Origin: Halichoerus grypus
Taxonomy: Eukaryota; Chordata; Mammalia; Carnivora; Phocidae
NCBI RefSeq assembly: GCF_964656455.1
Contig: NC_135718.1
Span: forward strand, 47,864,014-47,928,013
Direction: 5' to 3'
DNA length: 64,000 nucleotides
Shown here: in pieces, positions 22,881 through 34,230 of the stretch
Layout: every line of letters starts with the position of its first letter
How positions within the stretch are numbered: position 1 is the stretch's first letter
Made by a program: the position numbers and the translations under genes
Notes under the pieces: model-generated
Told to the model about the DNA's origin: nothing
Database searches by the model: none
What the model saw: only the letters and a program-made list of their open reading frames with translations

Positions 22881-23164
22881 AGCCAATGCCATTCTTCTCA
22901 CTAATTGTTTTTTGTTTTGGAAAATAGTTACTTCTAATAAAAAATATTTATGTTAACATGAAGTAGATTTTTATTGCTATTGTTAAACGCATTATTAAGT
23001 ATTATTAACATTTCACGGTATTAATTTTTCATATTAAAAGATGTAGCCTGCATAAGCAAAAGCTCTTTGGCCTCAGTCATTTGGGGGAATGAAAATGGGT
23101 CCTCAGATCAGTGAGTTTGAGATCCTCTGATCTAACATAAAGTCTTGAATACACGTCTTAATAA

Positions 23165-23210
23165 GTAAATGAATGGATGAATGGATGAATGTACGAATGA
23201 ATGAATAAAG
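23165..23210. repeat. (GAAT/GGAT)n simple repeat
   Basis: Imperfect tetranucleotide units of ATGAATGG/ATGA type, just right of the hAT element. Confidence 0.8.
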
Positions 23211-23615
23211 ATGTTGCTGGCAAAAAACATATGGTTATGAATGGTGAAAAAAAAAAAGGACAGGTTGATGTGGAAGGCTTCCCAAGGGTCATCCGAGGTA
23301 GGAGAGTTATTGGTCCCTCATTTGAGGATTTCACAGATGGACAAAAATTTTCTAACTATTTTGGGAACTCACATAGAGTGGCCAACTTTTTATTTGGTCA
23401 AGTAAGGACATTTAAAAAAATAACAAGTCTACCTTTGCCATTATTTTGTAAAAGTCAAGACATTTTAACATTAAAAAAAAAAAAAAAGACGCAATCTTGG
23501 TATCAAGGACAGCCTGTCTATTGAATAAATGTAGCTTTTTGGAAAGCTTGCCTTCTGGCCCTTGTCTTTCCTGCTTTGCCATGAGCTAGCGGACGCTCTG
23601 CCCTGCGCCATCAGC
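23211..23615. other. Unassigned AT-rich sequence with poly-A
   Basis: Contains A-runs at about 23251-23261 and 23473-23487. The second could be the tail of an old retroposed copy, but the sequence before it matches nothing I recognise. Confidence 0.35.
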
Positions 23616-23619
23616 CTAC

Positions 23620-23815
23620 GGAAGGGCTCAGCAAGCTCTTCTGGGAAGGACCAGATAGGAAAGGCTTCGGGCTCTGCAGGCCGTGAGGTCTCTGTAGCAG
23701 CTCCTGGGCTCTGCCCACCCGTGTGAAAGCAGCCCTGGGTGGTGCATGGATGAATAAGCATGTGTGCAATATGGTAACTCACAAACACTCGTGGTGGCCA
23801 GACTCGCCGACCCCT
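23620..23815 (+). mobile_element. Old non-autonomous repeat, probably DNA transposon-derived
   Basis: 'ggaaggaccagataggaaaggc', 'tctgcaggccgtgaggtctctg' and 'gtgtgaaagcagccctggg' resemble a widespread mammalian element whose consensus contains 'gggccagatagtaaatatt' and 'gcgggccatayggtctctg'. I do not assign a subfamily. Confidence 0.5.
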
Positions 23816-24705
23816 TATCTAGAAAGCTGGGTCGGGGTGTATGGGGAGCTGGGAAGAGGCCCCTCCCGCCCGGTCAGCACAGGCTCTGCAGCTGCCGAGA
23901 TGGCCAGCGTTACCATTTCCCTGGCAAGAGGCTCAGGAAAATCTGCTCCAGAAGCTGGCTCGCCTGCAGGGGGACATCGAGGCTGCCTTTAAGGCACCTG
24001 AGGGGTATGGGAGATGACAAAGTCATCAAACCTTCCCTGGAAGGGCAGTCCTGAAGCACAGTGACCAGAGCCCACCTCATGGGCATCAAAGGACAGGAGC
24101 CAGATAAAGGGACGGGAGAAGAGCAGGTGAGAGGGCCTGGCCCCGGTGACACGGGAAGGAAGTGACACAGCGGCACTGAGGCAGAGCCCAGTACCGTCTG
24201 GCGCCTTAGCTGCAGCCCCCGGCCCCTTCCATCTTGCTCCACATTCCCAGGTGGGAGAGAAATTGAATCTCAGCTTGATTCGGAGGTGCATTTAAATGCC
24301 CCTATTTCCAAAAAAACAAAAACAAAAAAACAAACAAAAAACAGAAAAACCAAATTCGTGACTTTCTTTCAGAACGAAAGGATGCATTTTTAGAAAGGGA
24401 GTCTCCCGTGCCGTCCTCCCCCCCACCAGGATGTCAAGATTTGCCAGGCAGGCGTCTGCCAGCACGGGCACATCCTCCCCCCAGCTGCCGATCTGCCCGT
24501 CGGATTAGGGGCACGCGCATATGGTGGCAAAGGCAGGGGAGAATGAGCCACATCGGTTCTGACATGTGAGCGAGCACCAGAGCTGCGAGCATATGGCCTG
24601 GAATACTCTCCAGGCATTTCACGGGACATTTCATGCAAGTTGAGACCGAGGCATTCGGGAACCTGCATCCAGAGAGAGAAAAAGAGAAACTGGGGAAAAA
24701 TATTT
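23816..24705. other. Unassigned GC-rich sequence
   Basis: No gene or repeat recognised except an A/C-rich tract at 24310-24347. CpG dinucleotides are slightly more common around 24440-24560 than in the flanks, but not at island density. Confidence 0.4.
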
Positions 24706-24710
24706 TCTTT

Positions 24711-24962
24711 TAAAATGTTTACAACACGGGACGCCTGGGTGGCTCAGTTGGTTAAGCATCTGATACTTGGTTTCTGCTCAGGTCATGATCTCAGGGTTGT
24801 GAGATCAGGCCCTGCTTCGGGCTCTGCACTCAGCACAGAGTCTGTTTGGGATTCTCCCTCTCTCTCTCTCTCTCTCTCCCTCTCCTCCTCCTTCTCTCTC
24901 TCTCTTTCTCTCTCTCTCAAATAAATAAATCTTTTTAAAAATTAAATAAAATGTTTACAACA
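24711..24962 (+). mobile_element. SINEC with long CT tract
   Basis: Head GGGACGCCTGGGTGGCTCAG at 24728. Unusually long CT/TC tracts at about 24855-24918. Identical 16-bp duplications TAAAATGTTTACAACA lie at 24711-24726 and 24947-24962. The CT-rich part accounts for the Ser-Leu repeat frame ending at 24924. Confidence 0.95.
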
Positions 24963-25049
24963 AATGTGACAGAGAAGAGTTCATATCGGTAACCTAAGGA
25001 GCTCATTCGAATCATCTAAGAAAAAGGTGAAAGCCCCAAAAGAAAATCA

Positions 25050-25370
25050 GAAAATAACATGAACCCAATAAGTCGTAAAGAACCACACGTGGTCACTACG
25101 CTAAAAATGACGTGTATCTTTACTATTAATAAACAAATGCAAATTACAATATGACACATCTTTACTCATGTTTTAAAAGAATACCACTTAATGCTGGTGT
25201 GAGTGCAGTGGGAGGAGCACTCTGCATATTGCTGGTGGGCACATAAATGGGTCCACACCAGCTGGAAATCAATCTGGTAACACATACGGAGAATTATACA
25301 CATATTCATAATCTTTAACTCAGTAATCCCACTTCTATGAATATGCAGAATAAACTAATACCATCACCTC
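25050..25370 (+). mobile_element. LINE-1 (old) 3' fragment
   Basis: 'acaaatgcaaattacaatatg', 'attgctggtgggcacataaa', 'tggaaatcaatctggtaac' and 'actcagtaatcccacttct' (in parts) match the end of an ancient LINE-1 ORF2. Confidence 0.7.
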
Positions 25371-25599
25371 CCTCTGACGGCACATCTACCTCTATTCATA
25401 GAATCCATGCTGCTAATCCACGTCAGCTTTTTCTGGGAGTTTCACAAGTCACCCATGGTGAACTGCAAACTGATACTTGAATATCTCCTTTTCTCCCTCC
25501 ACCAACGATGCTGTAAATTTACATACCCATAGCCTCCTTCCTCTGCATGGCTAAAAGTTTTGGGGATCCCTGAGCAGAACCCACCATTTATTCTTGGTT

Positions 25600-25930
25600 G
25601 AATCAGCCCATCACTCAATCATTTGGATTCTAGCCCTGTCATTCAAAACAGCCCCAGCTTCTCCCAGCCTAGTGTCATCTGCGAATGACATGAGTCAACC
25701 TGCTTCCTGTGCCATCATCATCCACCTTCCCAGGACACGGCTGAGGACGGAGCCCTGTGGCAGGCCACTAGACACCTCCTTCCACATTGTTGCCAACCCA
25801 TTAAACAGCAATCAGAGTTGCTCAATCTGCTGTGAGTCTGCTTTATTTAACTAGGATAGGACACGTTCCTCCTTGTTGTCCACCCAGTAACTGTGAAAGT
25901 TACTGCCTGATGTCTTGCAGAAGTCCACCA
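25600..25930. mobile_element. CR1/L3-like LINE relic
   Basis: 'agcctagtgtcatctgcgaatg', 'ctgaggacggagccctgtgg', 'ccactagacacctccttcc' and 'aacccattaaacagcaatc' (in pieces) resemble the conserved part of CR1/L3 LINEs found across amniotes. I leave the orientation open. It has no open frame of note. Confidence 0.5.
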
Positions 25931-26149
25931 GGACAACTAGAAAGGGGAGAAAGGATCAGTGCTTCTCCGAGAGAAAGTTCCTCCACTCCGCCTGGCACGG
26001 CAACATGGGCTTCCCTAGGTTCCCCCTGCCCAGAACCCCCGCTTCCTCTCTCCCCAACCAGCATCTTCCAAGGGCCTTGCTCACAGCCACCTTTGACCTA
26101 ATTGTAAGTACACATTAGCTAACCCCACCTGGGCTGCAAGGTGAGACAA

Positions 26150-26340
26150 CAGGTATCAGAATTGATATTCAAAGTCAGGGATTAGAGTCCTCACTTAACC
26201 GCTTATTACCTGCGTAACCTTAAACATTGTCACTTAATCTTTCCAAATCCTGAAATCCCTCACCTGTCAGTGGACATAATACACCCTGTTCCCCCCACCC
26301 CCAAGGGTGTTTATAATAAAGTTCAGTGAGTCAGGGAATG
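26150..26340 (+). mobile_element. MIR SINE
   Basis: 'attagagtcctcacttaacc', 'attacctgcgtaaccttaaac', 'ttgtcacttaatctttcc' and 'gtgtttataataaagttcag' follow the forward MIR order. Confidence 0.6.
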
Positions 26341-26995
26341 GCAACATGCCTTGTGAGCCAAAGGACCGCCGCAGGAGAGCTAACTTGTTGGTGTTACCAC
26401 TATTACCACCACTAAATTGTGTTCTCCCTATTTGGTGTAGGGGAGAGGGTAGTCTTTCTAGAGTGCTTACAAACATTATGAGGTGTGAAGCGATCTAACC
26501 AGTGGTGCTGCAGCCTGAGACAAAAGGGATTTGTTCTCGAATCCCGGTCCCTAGAGACGAGAAAGCCTGTGTCCCAAGGGGGCAGGGATGCGTCGAGAAT
26601 CACCCCACGAGGGGGTGGAAGATGGTGCCTAAGGCCTCCTCACACCCCCCACCCCAAACTGCTCTCCCAGTCACGTACCTTCAAAAAAATGTTCATTTGA
26701 GGGAACCAAAGGCAGTTCTGGGAGATGAAATAAGACGTTACTAAAATGTTGATTTTAAAAATACATGTACAAATGCAACCCAAGGGGGACAGAGCCAGTC
26801 TTGAAGCCTCCACTCACAGCTCATTAACATTCACCTGAGTGACTTGTCACAGGAGGTTACCATCTTGAGGAGCGATACAGAAGGGCAGTCCATACTGTCC
26901 AGCCTGCCCCCATGGTGAACCTGCCTGGGAGAACTTGAGCCCACAGTCCTGGTTCCAGGTAAGGAAGCTTGGTCCTTAAGTCCCCTCTTTCTCTT
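26341..26995. other. Unassigned unique sequence
   Basis: No gene or repeat recognised. Short frames on both strands at 26412-26744 have no recognisable motif. Confidence 0.4.
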
Positions 26996-26999
26996 ACAC

Positions 27000-27140
27000 C
27001 ACAAGGCAGGCACCTTCAACTCTGGATCTGTGGTGACTTCGAGAGCCTGGAACTGTGCCTGGCCCACAGTGGCTCCCCGATAAATTCTGCAGCTGAGTTA
27101 GTGCATTCGTTGAATGAATGAATGAATGAATGAATGAGTC
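27000..27140 (+). mobile_element. LINE-2 3' end with (GAAT)n
   Basis: 'gaactgtgcctggcccacagtgg' (in parts) followed by 'cgataaattctg' and a run of GAAT units at 27112-27136 is the classic LINE-2 terminus, here with an expanded tetranucleotide tail. Confidence 0.65.
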
Positions 27141-28105
27141 CCAGCGGGTGACCTGACTTTCTCAAGAACCCCAGGGACCAGGTGGCAAGAACTCAGGGAT
27201 GAAACTGCTTCCTCCCGCCTCCTATCTCCAGCACTCACGTTGTAGAATCCTAGGATAGGCGAAACAAACAGACCTGCACAGAGCACATTCTTCCCCAACA
27301 GCCTGCGCAGTCCTTGCCTTTCCACGGTTACTTTTCTTGGCAGCGGCTCCAGCATTTTCAGTGACTCGTCATTCAACACAGATTTGAGGACTGCTTATTT
27401 TATAAAAAGCAGAAAGTTAAGTAATGCAACATCTCTGACCTCCTAATCCCTTCCCACCTCCACTTCTTAGATGGAAATCCCACTGGGGTTTGGCGATTTG
27501 CCCGTAGCTCTACCCAGGCCCGACACAGGTGTCCCACCAAGCAGTGGCTCTTCTGTCCCTCCTTGGGCTCTGATTTTCCAGGTAGGATATTTTCACCAAG
27601 AAGCTCTATCTGGCCCAAGATGCCCAACCCCACAGAGGGACACAAGCTGTGTCGCAGTTTCTACCAGGTTTTTGCAGGAGAAGGTGGGACCCAAGTGCCA
27701 AGGTGGTGACAGGCTCTTCAGGAGGTCAGCCTGGCTAGACAGGACTCCCTGGGACTTGGGGGTATCGACATAGCTCCACTGAATTCACCTCCGCCCTGTG
27801 ACCTGGTTGGGAAACCAAGGGTTAGGCATCAGTCTACAAGTGGAAGGAACTTCAGCAAGACTTACTCTCTTACAGAGAAGGAAACGGATGTCCTCCTGCG
27901 GTGCAGCTGGAGCAGTGGAAGTGACAAGAACTCAGACCTTGGGCCATGGGCCCACTGCTGCATTGAAGGTCACCAGGACACATTAGACGTGCCCCGTTTC
28001 AAAGTTCATCTGCTACCTAGTTTCACTGCAAGTTATGTAACTTCTCTCACTGGCAGGTGGCTGAGAAATTGTGTTCTTCAGTAAGGAAAGGATTGAGTCC
28101 ACTTG
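27141..28105. other. Unassigned unique sequence
   Basis: No gene or confident repeat over nearly 1 kb. A faint MIR-like word occurs near 27860-27890. Confidence 0.4.
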
Positions 28106-28109
28106 GGGG

Positions 28110-28620
28110 ACATCATTAGTATGGAATATTATGTAGCCAGTAAAATTCATATATTCAGAGCCTATTTCAAGGCGGGTGGCAATGCTCATGAGGTAATGTT
28201 AAATGAAAGGAACAGGGGCCAAATTATATATGCACAATAAACCCTAATACCACCCTCTATACATTGTTTCCTCTATAATGGCAGTGATTTTAAGATGCAC
28301 CACGGACTTAATAATATTTCCAAAAAGGGAAATATTAGAGCAACTCTAAGAAGCATACTGGTTTCAGAAACATTAAAGATGAAAAATGTGCATTCAAGAA
28401 GAAAGGAAATGTGACATAAATTTATCACACAAATGTCTCGTGTGTGCATGCGTGAGCACGTGTGGGTGCATGTGCGGAAACATTAGACCGACAAGAAGTA
28501 CATTAAATATTAATAGTGGTTATTTCTGAGGAGAGATTTTTATTTTTATTTTATCCATTCTTTTAAGTATATTTCAATGTTGTCTCTGATGTGTATATAT
28601 TAATTTTATAATCAGAAAAA
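28110..28620 (+). mobile_element. LINE-1 (old) 3' end, disrupted
   Basis: 'gtatggaatattatgtagcc' and 'ggtaatgttaaatgaaagg' at the left and 'aatagtggttatttctgagg' and 'ttttaagtatatttcaatg' at the right are ancient LINE-1 3' sequence. The middle contains unrelated sequence and a TG/CG-rich tract at 28437-28478. Confidence 0.6.
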
Positions 28621-29240
28621 AACAAACTTTGCATATAGAACATTAAAAGCAAATATAAGAGAAATGCACATGACTTTTTGGCTCACACAAGGATCACAAT
28701 TGCCATTCCCCAGTCTTGATGCTTTTTTAGCTCTTCTTTATTTTGTTATGTTTCTCCCCTCTGGTTTCTAAGCACAGTTTAACATTCCATCTTCCGTGAA
28801 CCATTAGAAAGCTTCCATAATGCTTTCCCCACTCTGCTGCATTTTAGTGGGATGCCCTTGGTTTTCAGCCAACGTCTCTTAGGAAAGTCAGGGACAATTT
28901 GGGGCAGGTGCCACAGGCACGTTTCAGATGCCACCCTGAGCTGCAAGCAGAGGCCTATGGAAAAAGTACCCCTGGGAAAAATTATTTAGACTCCAATGCT
29001 AAGAGAATCTTTGCTTTCCTTTGAGAGAAAATGGCATGTTTTGGTTTTTTACTCTAAAAAAATCACAAATATTATCTTTATGATATATTATTTCCCTTTT
29101 TCTCTACCTGCTAAGAAACTCAGCCAAATTTGAAGCTCAAATATGATAGCTCTTTGGTCCCTAGGTTAGGGCTATTTGGGTGCTTTTTTTTTTTCTTCTT
29201 TGGTTCTGATGCTTGAAATAAAATATTTGATTTCCCTGGT
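28621..29240. other. Repeat-free unique sequence
   Basis: No repeat or open frame of note over about 620 bases. It is a candidate conserved noncoding tract only on the ground that it is repeat-free. Confidence 0.35.
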
Positions 29241-29242
29241 GT

Positions 29243-29462
29243 TACCATGTTCTTTTTTTTTAAAGATTTTATTTATTTATTTGAGAGAGAGAATAAGAGA
29301 GAGAGAGCACATGAGAGGGGGGAGGGTCAGAGGGAGAAGCAGACTCCCTGCTGAGCAGGTAGCCAGATGCGGGACTCGATCCCGGGACTCCAGGATCAAG
29401 ACCTGAGCCGAAGGCAGTCGCTTAACCAACTGAGCCACCCAGGCGCCCTACCATGTTCTTTT
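29243..29462 (-). mobile_element. SINEC, antisense
   Basis: Reverse-complement head ending CCACCCAGGCGCCC at 29448. AG-rich body and TTTTAAAGATTTTATTTATT tail. Identical duplications TACCATGTTCTTTT lie at 29243-29256 and 29449-29462. The plus-strand open frame here is the antisense SINEC frame. Confidence 0.95.
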
Positions 29463-31015
29463 GTAAGAAGTTGCAAATCACCAGGGGGAAAGGCATAGAG
29501 GAAGTAAATACATATACTCATACTCACTGAGACCTTTCTCTGCCTTCACCTTTCACTCACCCTTCCCTGTGCCCGCTGTAGATTCATCTATCAACAATCT
29601 TGTCAGTTATGATTCTGAAACCCATCCCCCATCTGTCCACTCCCCCGATCTCCATTGTCACCCTCCTGGCCCAAGCCTGTCTTTCTCTCTCTTCTTCCCC
29701 GTCCCTAAGGTCCTGCCCCTTCTCGTTCCCTGCTGCCTCTTCAGTGCCCAGGACTGCCTGTCACAGGGAAAGCACTCAAGATTTGTGGGGAAAATGAAAG
29801 CCAGGCTCACCTCCAGCATCCGCCTAACCACTGGTACTTGCACAGGGTAGTGACTCCTCACGCCCACGGTGTGTCTTGGGACGATGCACAAAGTGCCATG
29901 CTACTAGCCTGCGCTCTCGGCATAGGACTCTCCTAACCTGTGTGTGGTGGGGGAGTTGCCACGATCCCACCTGCCTCCTGGGAGCTGAGAAGGAAGGACT
30001 GGGGGGAAGAAGACTACGGTGGTGAGGACCTGCCCAGGCCAATCATCAGCAGGATCAGGGTCAGTGCCAAAAGTCCAGGGAGTCCTGAGGCTCCACCCAT
30101 TGTCCCAAGGCTTACTCTCTATGCCTTTGGATTACTTCATTTGCCAGACATTCAAATTCCATATGAAACTTCTTCTCCCTGAAGGGGCAAAATTTCACAA
30201 AGAGACCTCACACATTCTAAGAAACTTGTTTGTGAAGATGATCTTCCTCTAAGGCAATAAGAGACTGGGTCCCTCTTTCCCCCGGTGGTGCGGTGGCGTC
30301 CTCCCTGCGATTGGACACATGGGTCCAACGGAGGCCAGAACTCTTGCCCTCACCTTCCCTTTTTGCCAAGAAATCTTGCTGGCTCTGCAGCCTACAGGAA
30401 CCCCTCTGTGCTCTTCACTGTCTCTGCTCCAGAAGTTCTCACTGGCCCCAGGAAGACATTTACTCACCCACCTCCTCCGAAAGAGATTCTACCCAGTTGT
30501 TCTTGGAACCGGCAACAACCCCCAATTCCTTTTTATATCACCTTGTCTTAGGGTCCCCCGTGCAAATCAAGGCCAAGTTACAGTTCCCAGGAACCTGTGG
30601 TTTCCAAGCTCATTACGCGAATCCCTCTGGTTTCCCAGATAAGTAACTTCACTGGAAGATTGTTGGGGCACAGCTAGGCCCAGGGGTGCAGACCCTGGAA
30701 AAAATCCCCCAACCTCTGTGCCCCAGGAATATCAGTCCTTGGAAAAGAGCCAGAGCAGCTGGAAGGGGAAGAAAGTGCCAGATAGTAGCCAGATGAGGGT
30801 GTGGAGAAGGTGGGGTGGAAAGAGAGGCACTATTCCATCCTAGTGGTGCTTGAGGCTTGGCGAATCTGGGCCTCAGAGAATCTGGTTTATGAACCCCAGG
30901 CAGCTTCACTACCCACTTGGACCCCACTCTGCCCTCAGCTCCCAGACACTGCCCACAACCCCTGGGAATCTGGGAAGGGCCTCCCATCCAGGCTGATTTG
31001 AGGACCCCCCCAAAA
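29463..31015. other. Repeat-poor unique interval, no gene seen
   Basis: About 1.5 kb without recognised repeats. It carries many overlapping open frames, including a 193-codon minus-strand frame at 30649-31230 and three plus-strand frames at 30285-30646. Three frames open at once on one strand shows low stop density and does not indicate coding. Confidence 0.4.
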
Positions 31016-31019
31016 AACT

Positions 31020-31085
31020 CTAGGAGGTTAGATATAAATATACTTTGTTCCCATTTTACAGCTAAGGAAGCTGAGGCGGGGCAGG
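31020..31085 (-). mobile_element. MIR core fragment
   Basis: 'ttgttcccattttacagctaaggaagctgaggcgggg' (in parts) is the reverse MIR core. Confidence 0.6.
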
Positions 31086-31199
31086 GGGTTCTGCAGCAGC
31101 ATGTAAGACCAGCCAGCCCAAGTCCCCTGGCTTCCATCCGCCACATCCCAAGGCAGCACTGAAGGCAGGTATAAGATTTCCATTTCCCGCCCGCTTCCT

Positions 31200-31560
31200 G
31201 CGGGGCCCAGCTGAAATCTATGTCATACACATGTATGAAATATTTAAGCCTCTCCCAAGGAGCCGGGTGTCACTTCTAAATCAATTTATTCTAATCTAAT
31301 CTTCATCTGCCATGGTTTCCTGGGCCAGCGCCATCAAGGAAAACTCTTGGCAGGTGAGAGAAACTGAAAATACAGAACATTTGTTTTTAATGGTTCCTCC
31401 ACAGCCGGCGGTTTCCAATATGGCAAAGTCCACGCAAACCATGAAATATGACTGGTCTTTGGAAGTGACCCCCCGATACACTCTGAGATCCGTGCAGATA
31501 GATGGGCGCTCGCCAAACTGCGTGCATAAAGTTGTCAGGAGCCCCCTAAAACTGTAACAA
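31200..31560. other. Repeat-free tract with a small open frame
   Basis: The plus-strand frame 31312-31557 encodes 81 residues starting MVSWASAIKENSW. A CAG|GTGAGAG word at 31351-31358 would make a good splice donor, but no convincing acceptor lies upstream and the protein matches nothing I know. The tract is free of transposon sequence. It may be a noncoding conserved element, a lone exon, or neither. Confidence 0.3.
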
Positions 31561-32370
31561 GCACCGAGCAAAGTCAGAGGGCCAGTGCGCTCGGCCAACA
31601 GCAGAGGGAAGGCTGGGAGGAATCCTGGCAGGAGCTCAAGGCGCGGCCAGCCATCATGTTCCTAAGTGGACTTTTCATAGCTTTAGCCATAAAAGGCACA
31701 GTTTTCTCCATCTCTGCCTGGGCTTCAATGGTATTCACTTTTTTCCAGCTCCTTTTATTTTGATAGAAATGCTCCATAATGTAGAAACTGGCCTCACCTT
31801 GCTTTCCCATCAGGCTCAGCTGTGGAACTCCAGAAGAAAATTCCAGAAGAGGTTGGGCCCAGGGTCCAGGAAGCCTCAGGAGTCCTCCTGGTGGCTGCAG
31901 GGCCCAGAATGTGATGTGCCAGGGAAGGGGACCACAGAAGCCTCTCCCACTGGACCCAGGATTCTCCAAACCTCCATCTAGAGGTTTCCTGCCGTACCGA
32001 ACTATCATCCTCCTGTCTTGTTGCCAGCCCGTGCCAGCCAGAATTCCCACCAGGCCCCCATCCCTGGGCCAGCCATGACCAGTGCAGGAAGTACATCCAT
32101 AACTCTGTCCCAGGAGGCCTTGACCTCAAACCTGACAGCCTGACAGAAGTAAGCTGAGACTTCGGAGTCTGACTTTATACCCGGAGTCAGCCCCACCCAT
32201 AAGCAGTGGGGCTTCTCTATATTCTGTATCTCTGGGTTAGGGAGCGAGGTCCCACCTTGAACCCAACCTGAATGAGTGGCTGTGTCTCTGCCGCCCACTG
32301 CTGGAGGATCAGGAACTGTCACAAACCATCAGGAACCCGATGCCTCCCCTATCTGACGGGGAATTTAATG
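31561..32370. other. Unassigned unique sequence
   Basis: No gene or repeat recognised. Overlapping frames on the minus strand at 31574-32129 are in different phases and lack domains. Confidence 0.4.
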
Positions 32371-32374
32371 TTTG

Positions 32375-32585
32375 AGAACGCAGGCTTGACCAAAATGGAG
32401 TTCAAGTCTCATTCCTGGCATATTCTGGCTGTGTGACATCAGGAAATCACTTCACTTCTCTGTGCCTCAGTCTGTCCATCTGGAAAATGGGTATAATGAT
32501 AAGAGCCCCTAACTGAGAAGTAAATGAAATGGTTCGTGTAGAGCATTCTGCACATTGCCTAGCAATAGGAAGCCTCCATACATGG
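32375..32585 (+). mobile_element. MIR SINE
   Basis: 'tggctgtgtgacatcagg', 'cacttcacttctctgtgcc', 'tcagtctgtccatctgg', 'aaaatgggtataatgat' and 'gcacattgcctagcaatagg' make a nearly complete forward MIR. Confidence 0.85.
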
Positions 32586-33480
32586 CAGCCATCGTGGGTC
32601 TCTCTCAGTGGTACTAAATCTGGTTCTCCTCTCCCTTCCAGGGGAAGGGACAAGGAGGACGTTCCTGACCCTTGTGGCCAATGACTATTGGCCAGTTGGT
32701 AGGGAGCAGAAGTGACCCTCGTCACCGTTAGTGTAGGACATGTAGGAACAGGCATGCTTTTAGCACAGTCTCTCCCCTTTGTGAGTGAGCCCTGCAGCCA
32801 CCTGCTGTGAGGGCAGCCTCACTAGATGATGGGCCTTCACCAGCCTGGGTCTCTAAGAGAGTCTGTGGAGCAGCCCCCACAGGGCCTGACATGTGAACCA
32901 GAAATAAACCTTTACGCCACTGAGATGGGCCACCTTGGCGTAACTCAGCACATCTCGACAAATATGCCACCCAACTCCCCCCACCCCCAAATCAGCACTG
33001 GACCTGTGGTCTTTGTTCTGCATCTTGGACATAGAGTTTGGATTTTGGGTGCCCTGCATCTTCTCTCTCCCGCTCTCCTGACAGTGAGCTGTGGCTCCCA
33101 GCTGCCCCCACCCTCAGCCCCCCACCTCCCTGCTGACCCACACTGCTGAGGCTGGAGCCTTGGCCTGGACCAGGTCAGGGGCAGTAGGAGAAGCCATGGA
33201 GGGGGAGAGTTGTCTGGAGCTCCAGAAGGTTCTGCCTCCTCGGGGGCCCGACGTACTCGGCTTGACTCCAAGCCTAGGGCAGCCCAGGGCTGGTGGCAGC
33301 CGCAGCACCCCGGCCCCTCCCCCCATTCCACAGCGTGAAATCCTTTCCAGGGAGATGCAGTGAAGGGTCACCCTAACATCGTGCTTCCTCTGAATCAGCC
33401 AGCCTTTCACTATTTTGATGGGATCTGGAAGCTGAAACAGGAAGAATTTTCCATAGGGCTGTAGCTCCAGGAAACACCCC
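32586..33480. other. Unassigned GC-rich sequence
   Basis: No gene or repeat recognised. The region 33060-33350 is C/G-rich and open in several frames on both strands. Confidence 0.4.
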
Positions 33481-33484
33481 CATG

Positions 33485-33575
33485 AATTGCATTGTGCAGA
33501 GCAGGAAACTGAGGACCAGAGAAAGCATGGAGCGTGCCCAGTGGCCCAGCAAGGCAGTGATGGCCGTGGGACAGC
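33485..33575 (-). mobile_element. MIR fragment
   Basis: 'gcaggaaactgaggaccag' and 'gcccagtggcccagcaaggc' match the reverse MIR core. Confidence 0.5.
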
Positions 33576-34228
33576 ATCTTACTGTCAGTTTAATCACTGA
33601 GCACAAACATCACCGCATTGGAGCATTTTGGAATCTGAGGTCTGCTGCCCACTGCTAAGTGGTCTGGCCAAGGAAGCAGCCTCCACCCACCAGGGATGTC
33701 CATTCTCAGAGACCACAGTCTCCTCCAAGATAGAGAATCCAGAGGGGCCACCTGCATGGCTGTGCCTGCCTGGGTCCACCACAGGGCATGAGATTTCCAT
33801 GCACCCAGGTCTGCGGCCCTCACCTCCCATCAGCCTCCACCCAGGCTCTGAGCTCAGGGCAGCCATGAGAGAACCCAAGCATCAAAGCGTCTGAGGCCAG
33901 AAGGGGCCCTGAAGCCGGTGGATGGATGACCATGACCGGGCCAGCTCCTCACGGCCCACTCTGCAAGAGGTCATCTGGCCCTGGGGTGAAGTCCCACTGG
34001 GATGGCGGCACACTGCCTCTCACACTGTGGTTCCATCCTGGACATTGTCTCAGTGTCTGATGGGCTGTCGCCCTCTGCTCCAGATCTGCCCTGTGGGGCC
34101 ATGCTGAACCTCTATCTGATGGCAGCCCTTCTAGAATGAGAAGGCTCTTGTGAATCTTCTCTCTAGTATGAACAGCCCAAGGCTATCAGGGAGCTTGGTG
34201 TCCTACCCCCTCTCCTCCAGGCCTGTGG
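33576..34228. other. Unassigned unique sequence
   Basis: No gene or repeat recognised with confidence. The segment 33910-34170 has the look of an old LINE fragment, but I cannot name it. Confidence 0.35.
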
Positions 34229-34230
34229 CA

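Larger units (their letters stand above)
21501..23137 (+). mobile_element. hAT (Charlie-like) DNA transposon with both ends
   Basis: The element spans 21509-23129. Its left end CTGTGGTTCTCAAAGTGTGG and right end (reverse complement CAGAGGATCTCAAACTCACT) are imperfect inverted repeats of the Charlie type. Identical 8-bp duplications, ATCTAACA, flank it at 21501-21508 and 23130-23137, the length expected for hAT elements. The inside holds a broken transposase remnant and a later SINEC at 22588-22790. About 1.4 kb remains without the SINE. Confidence 0.85.

Noticed and set aside
30649..31230. 193-codon minus-strand open frame
   Set aside because: It reads through a MIR fragment and lacks any known motif. 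Open frames on the opposite strand cover the same DNA.
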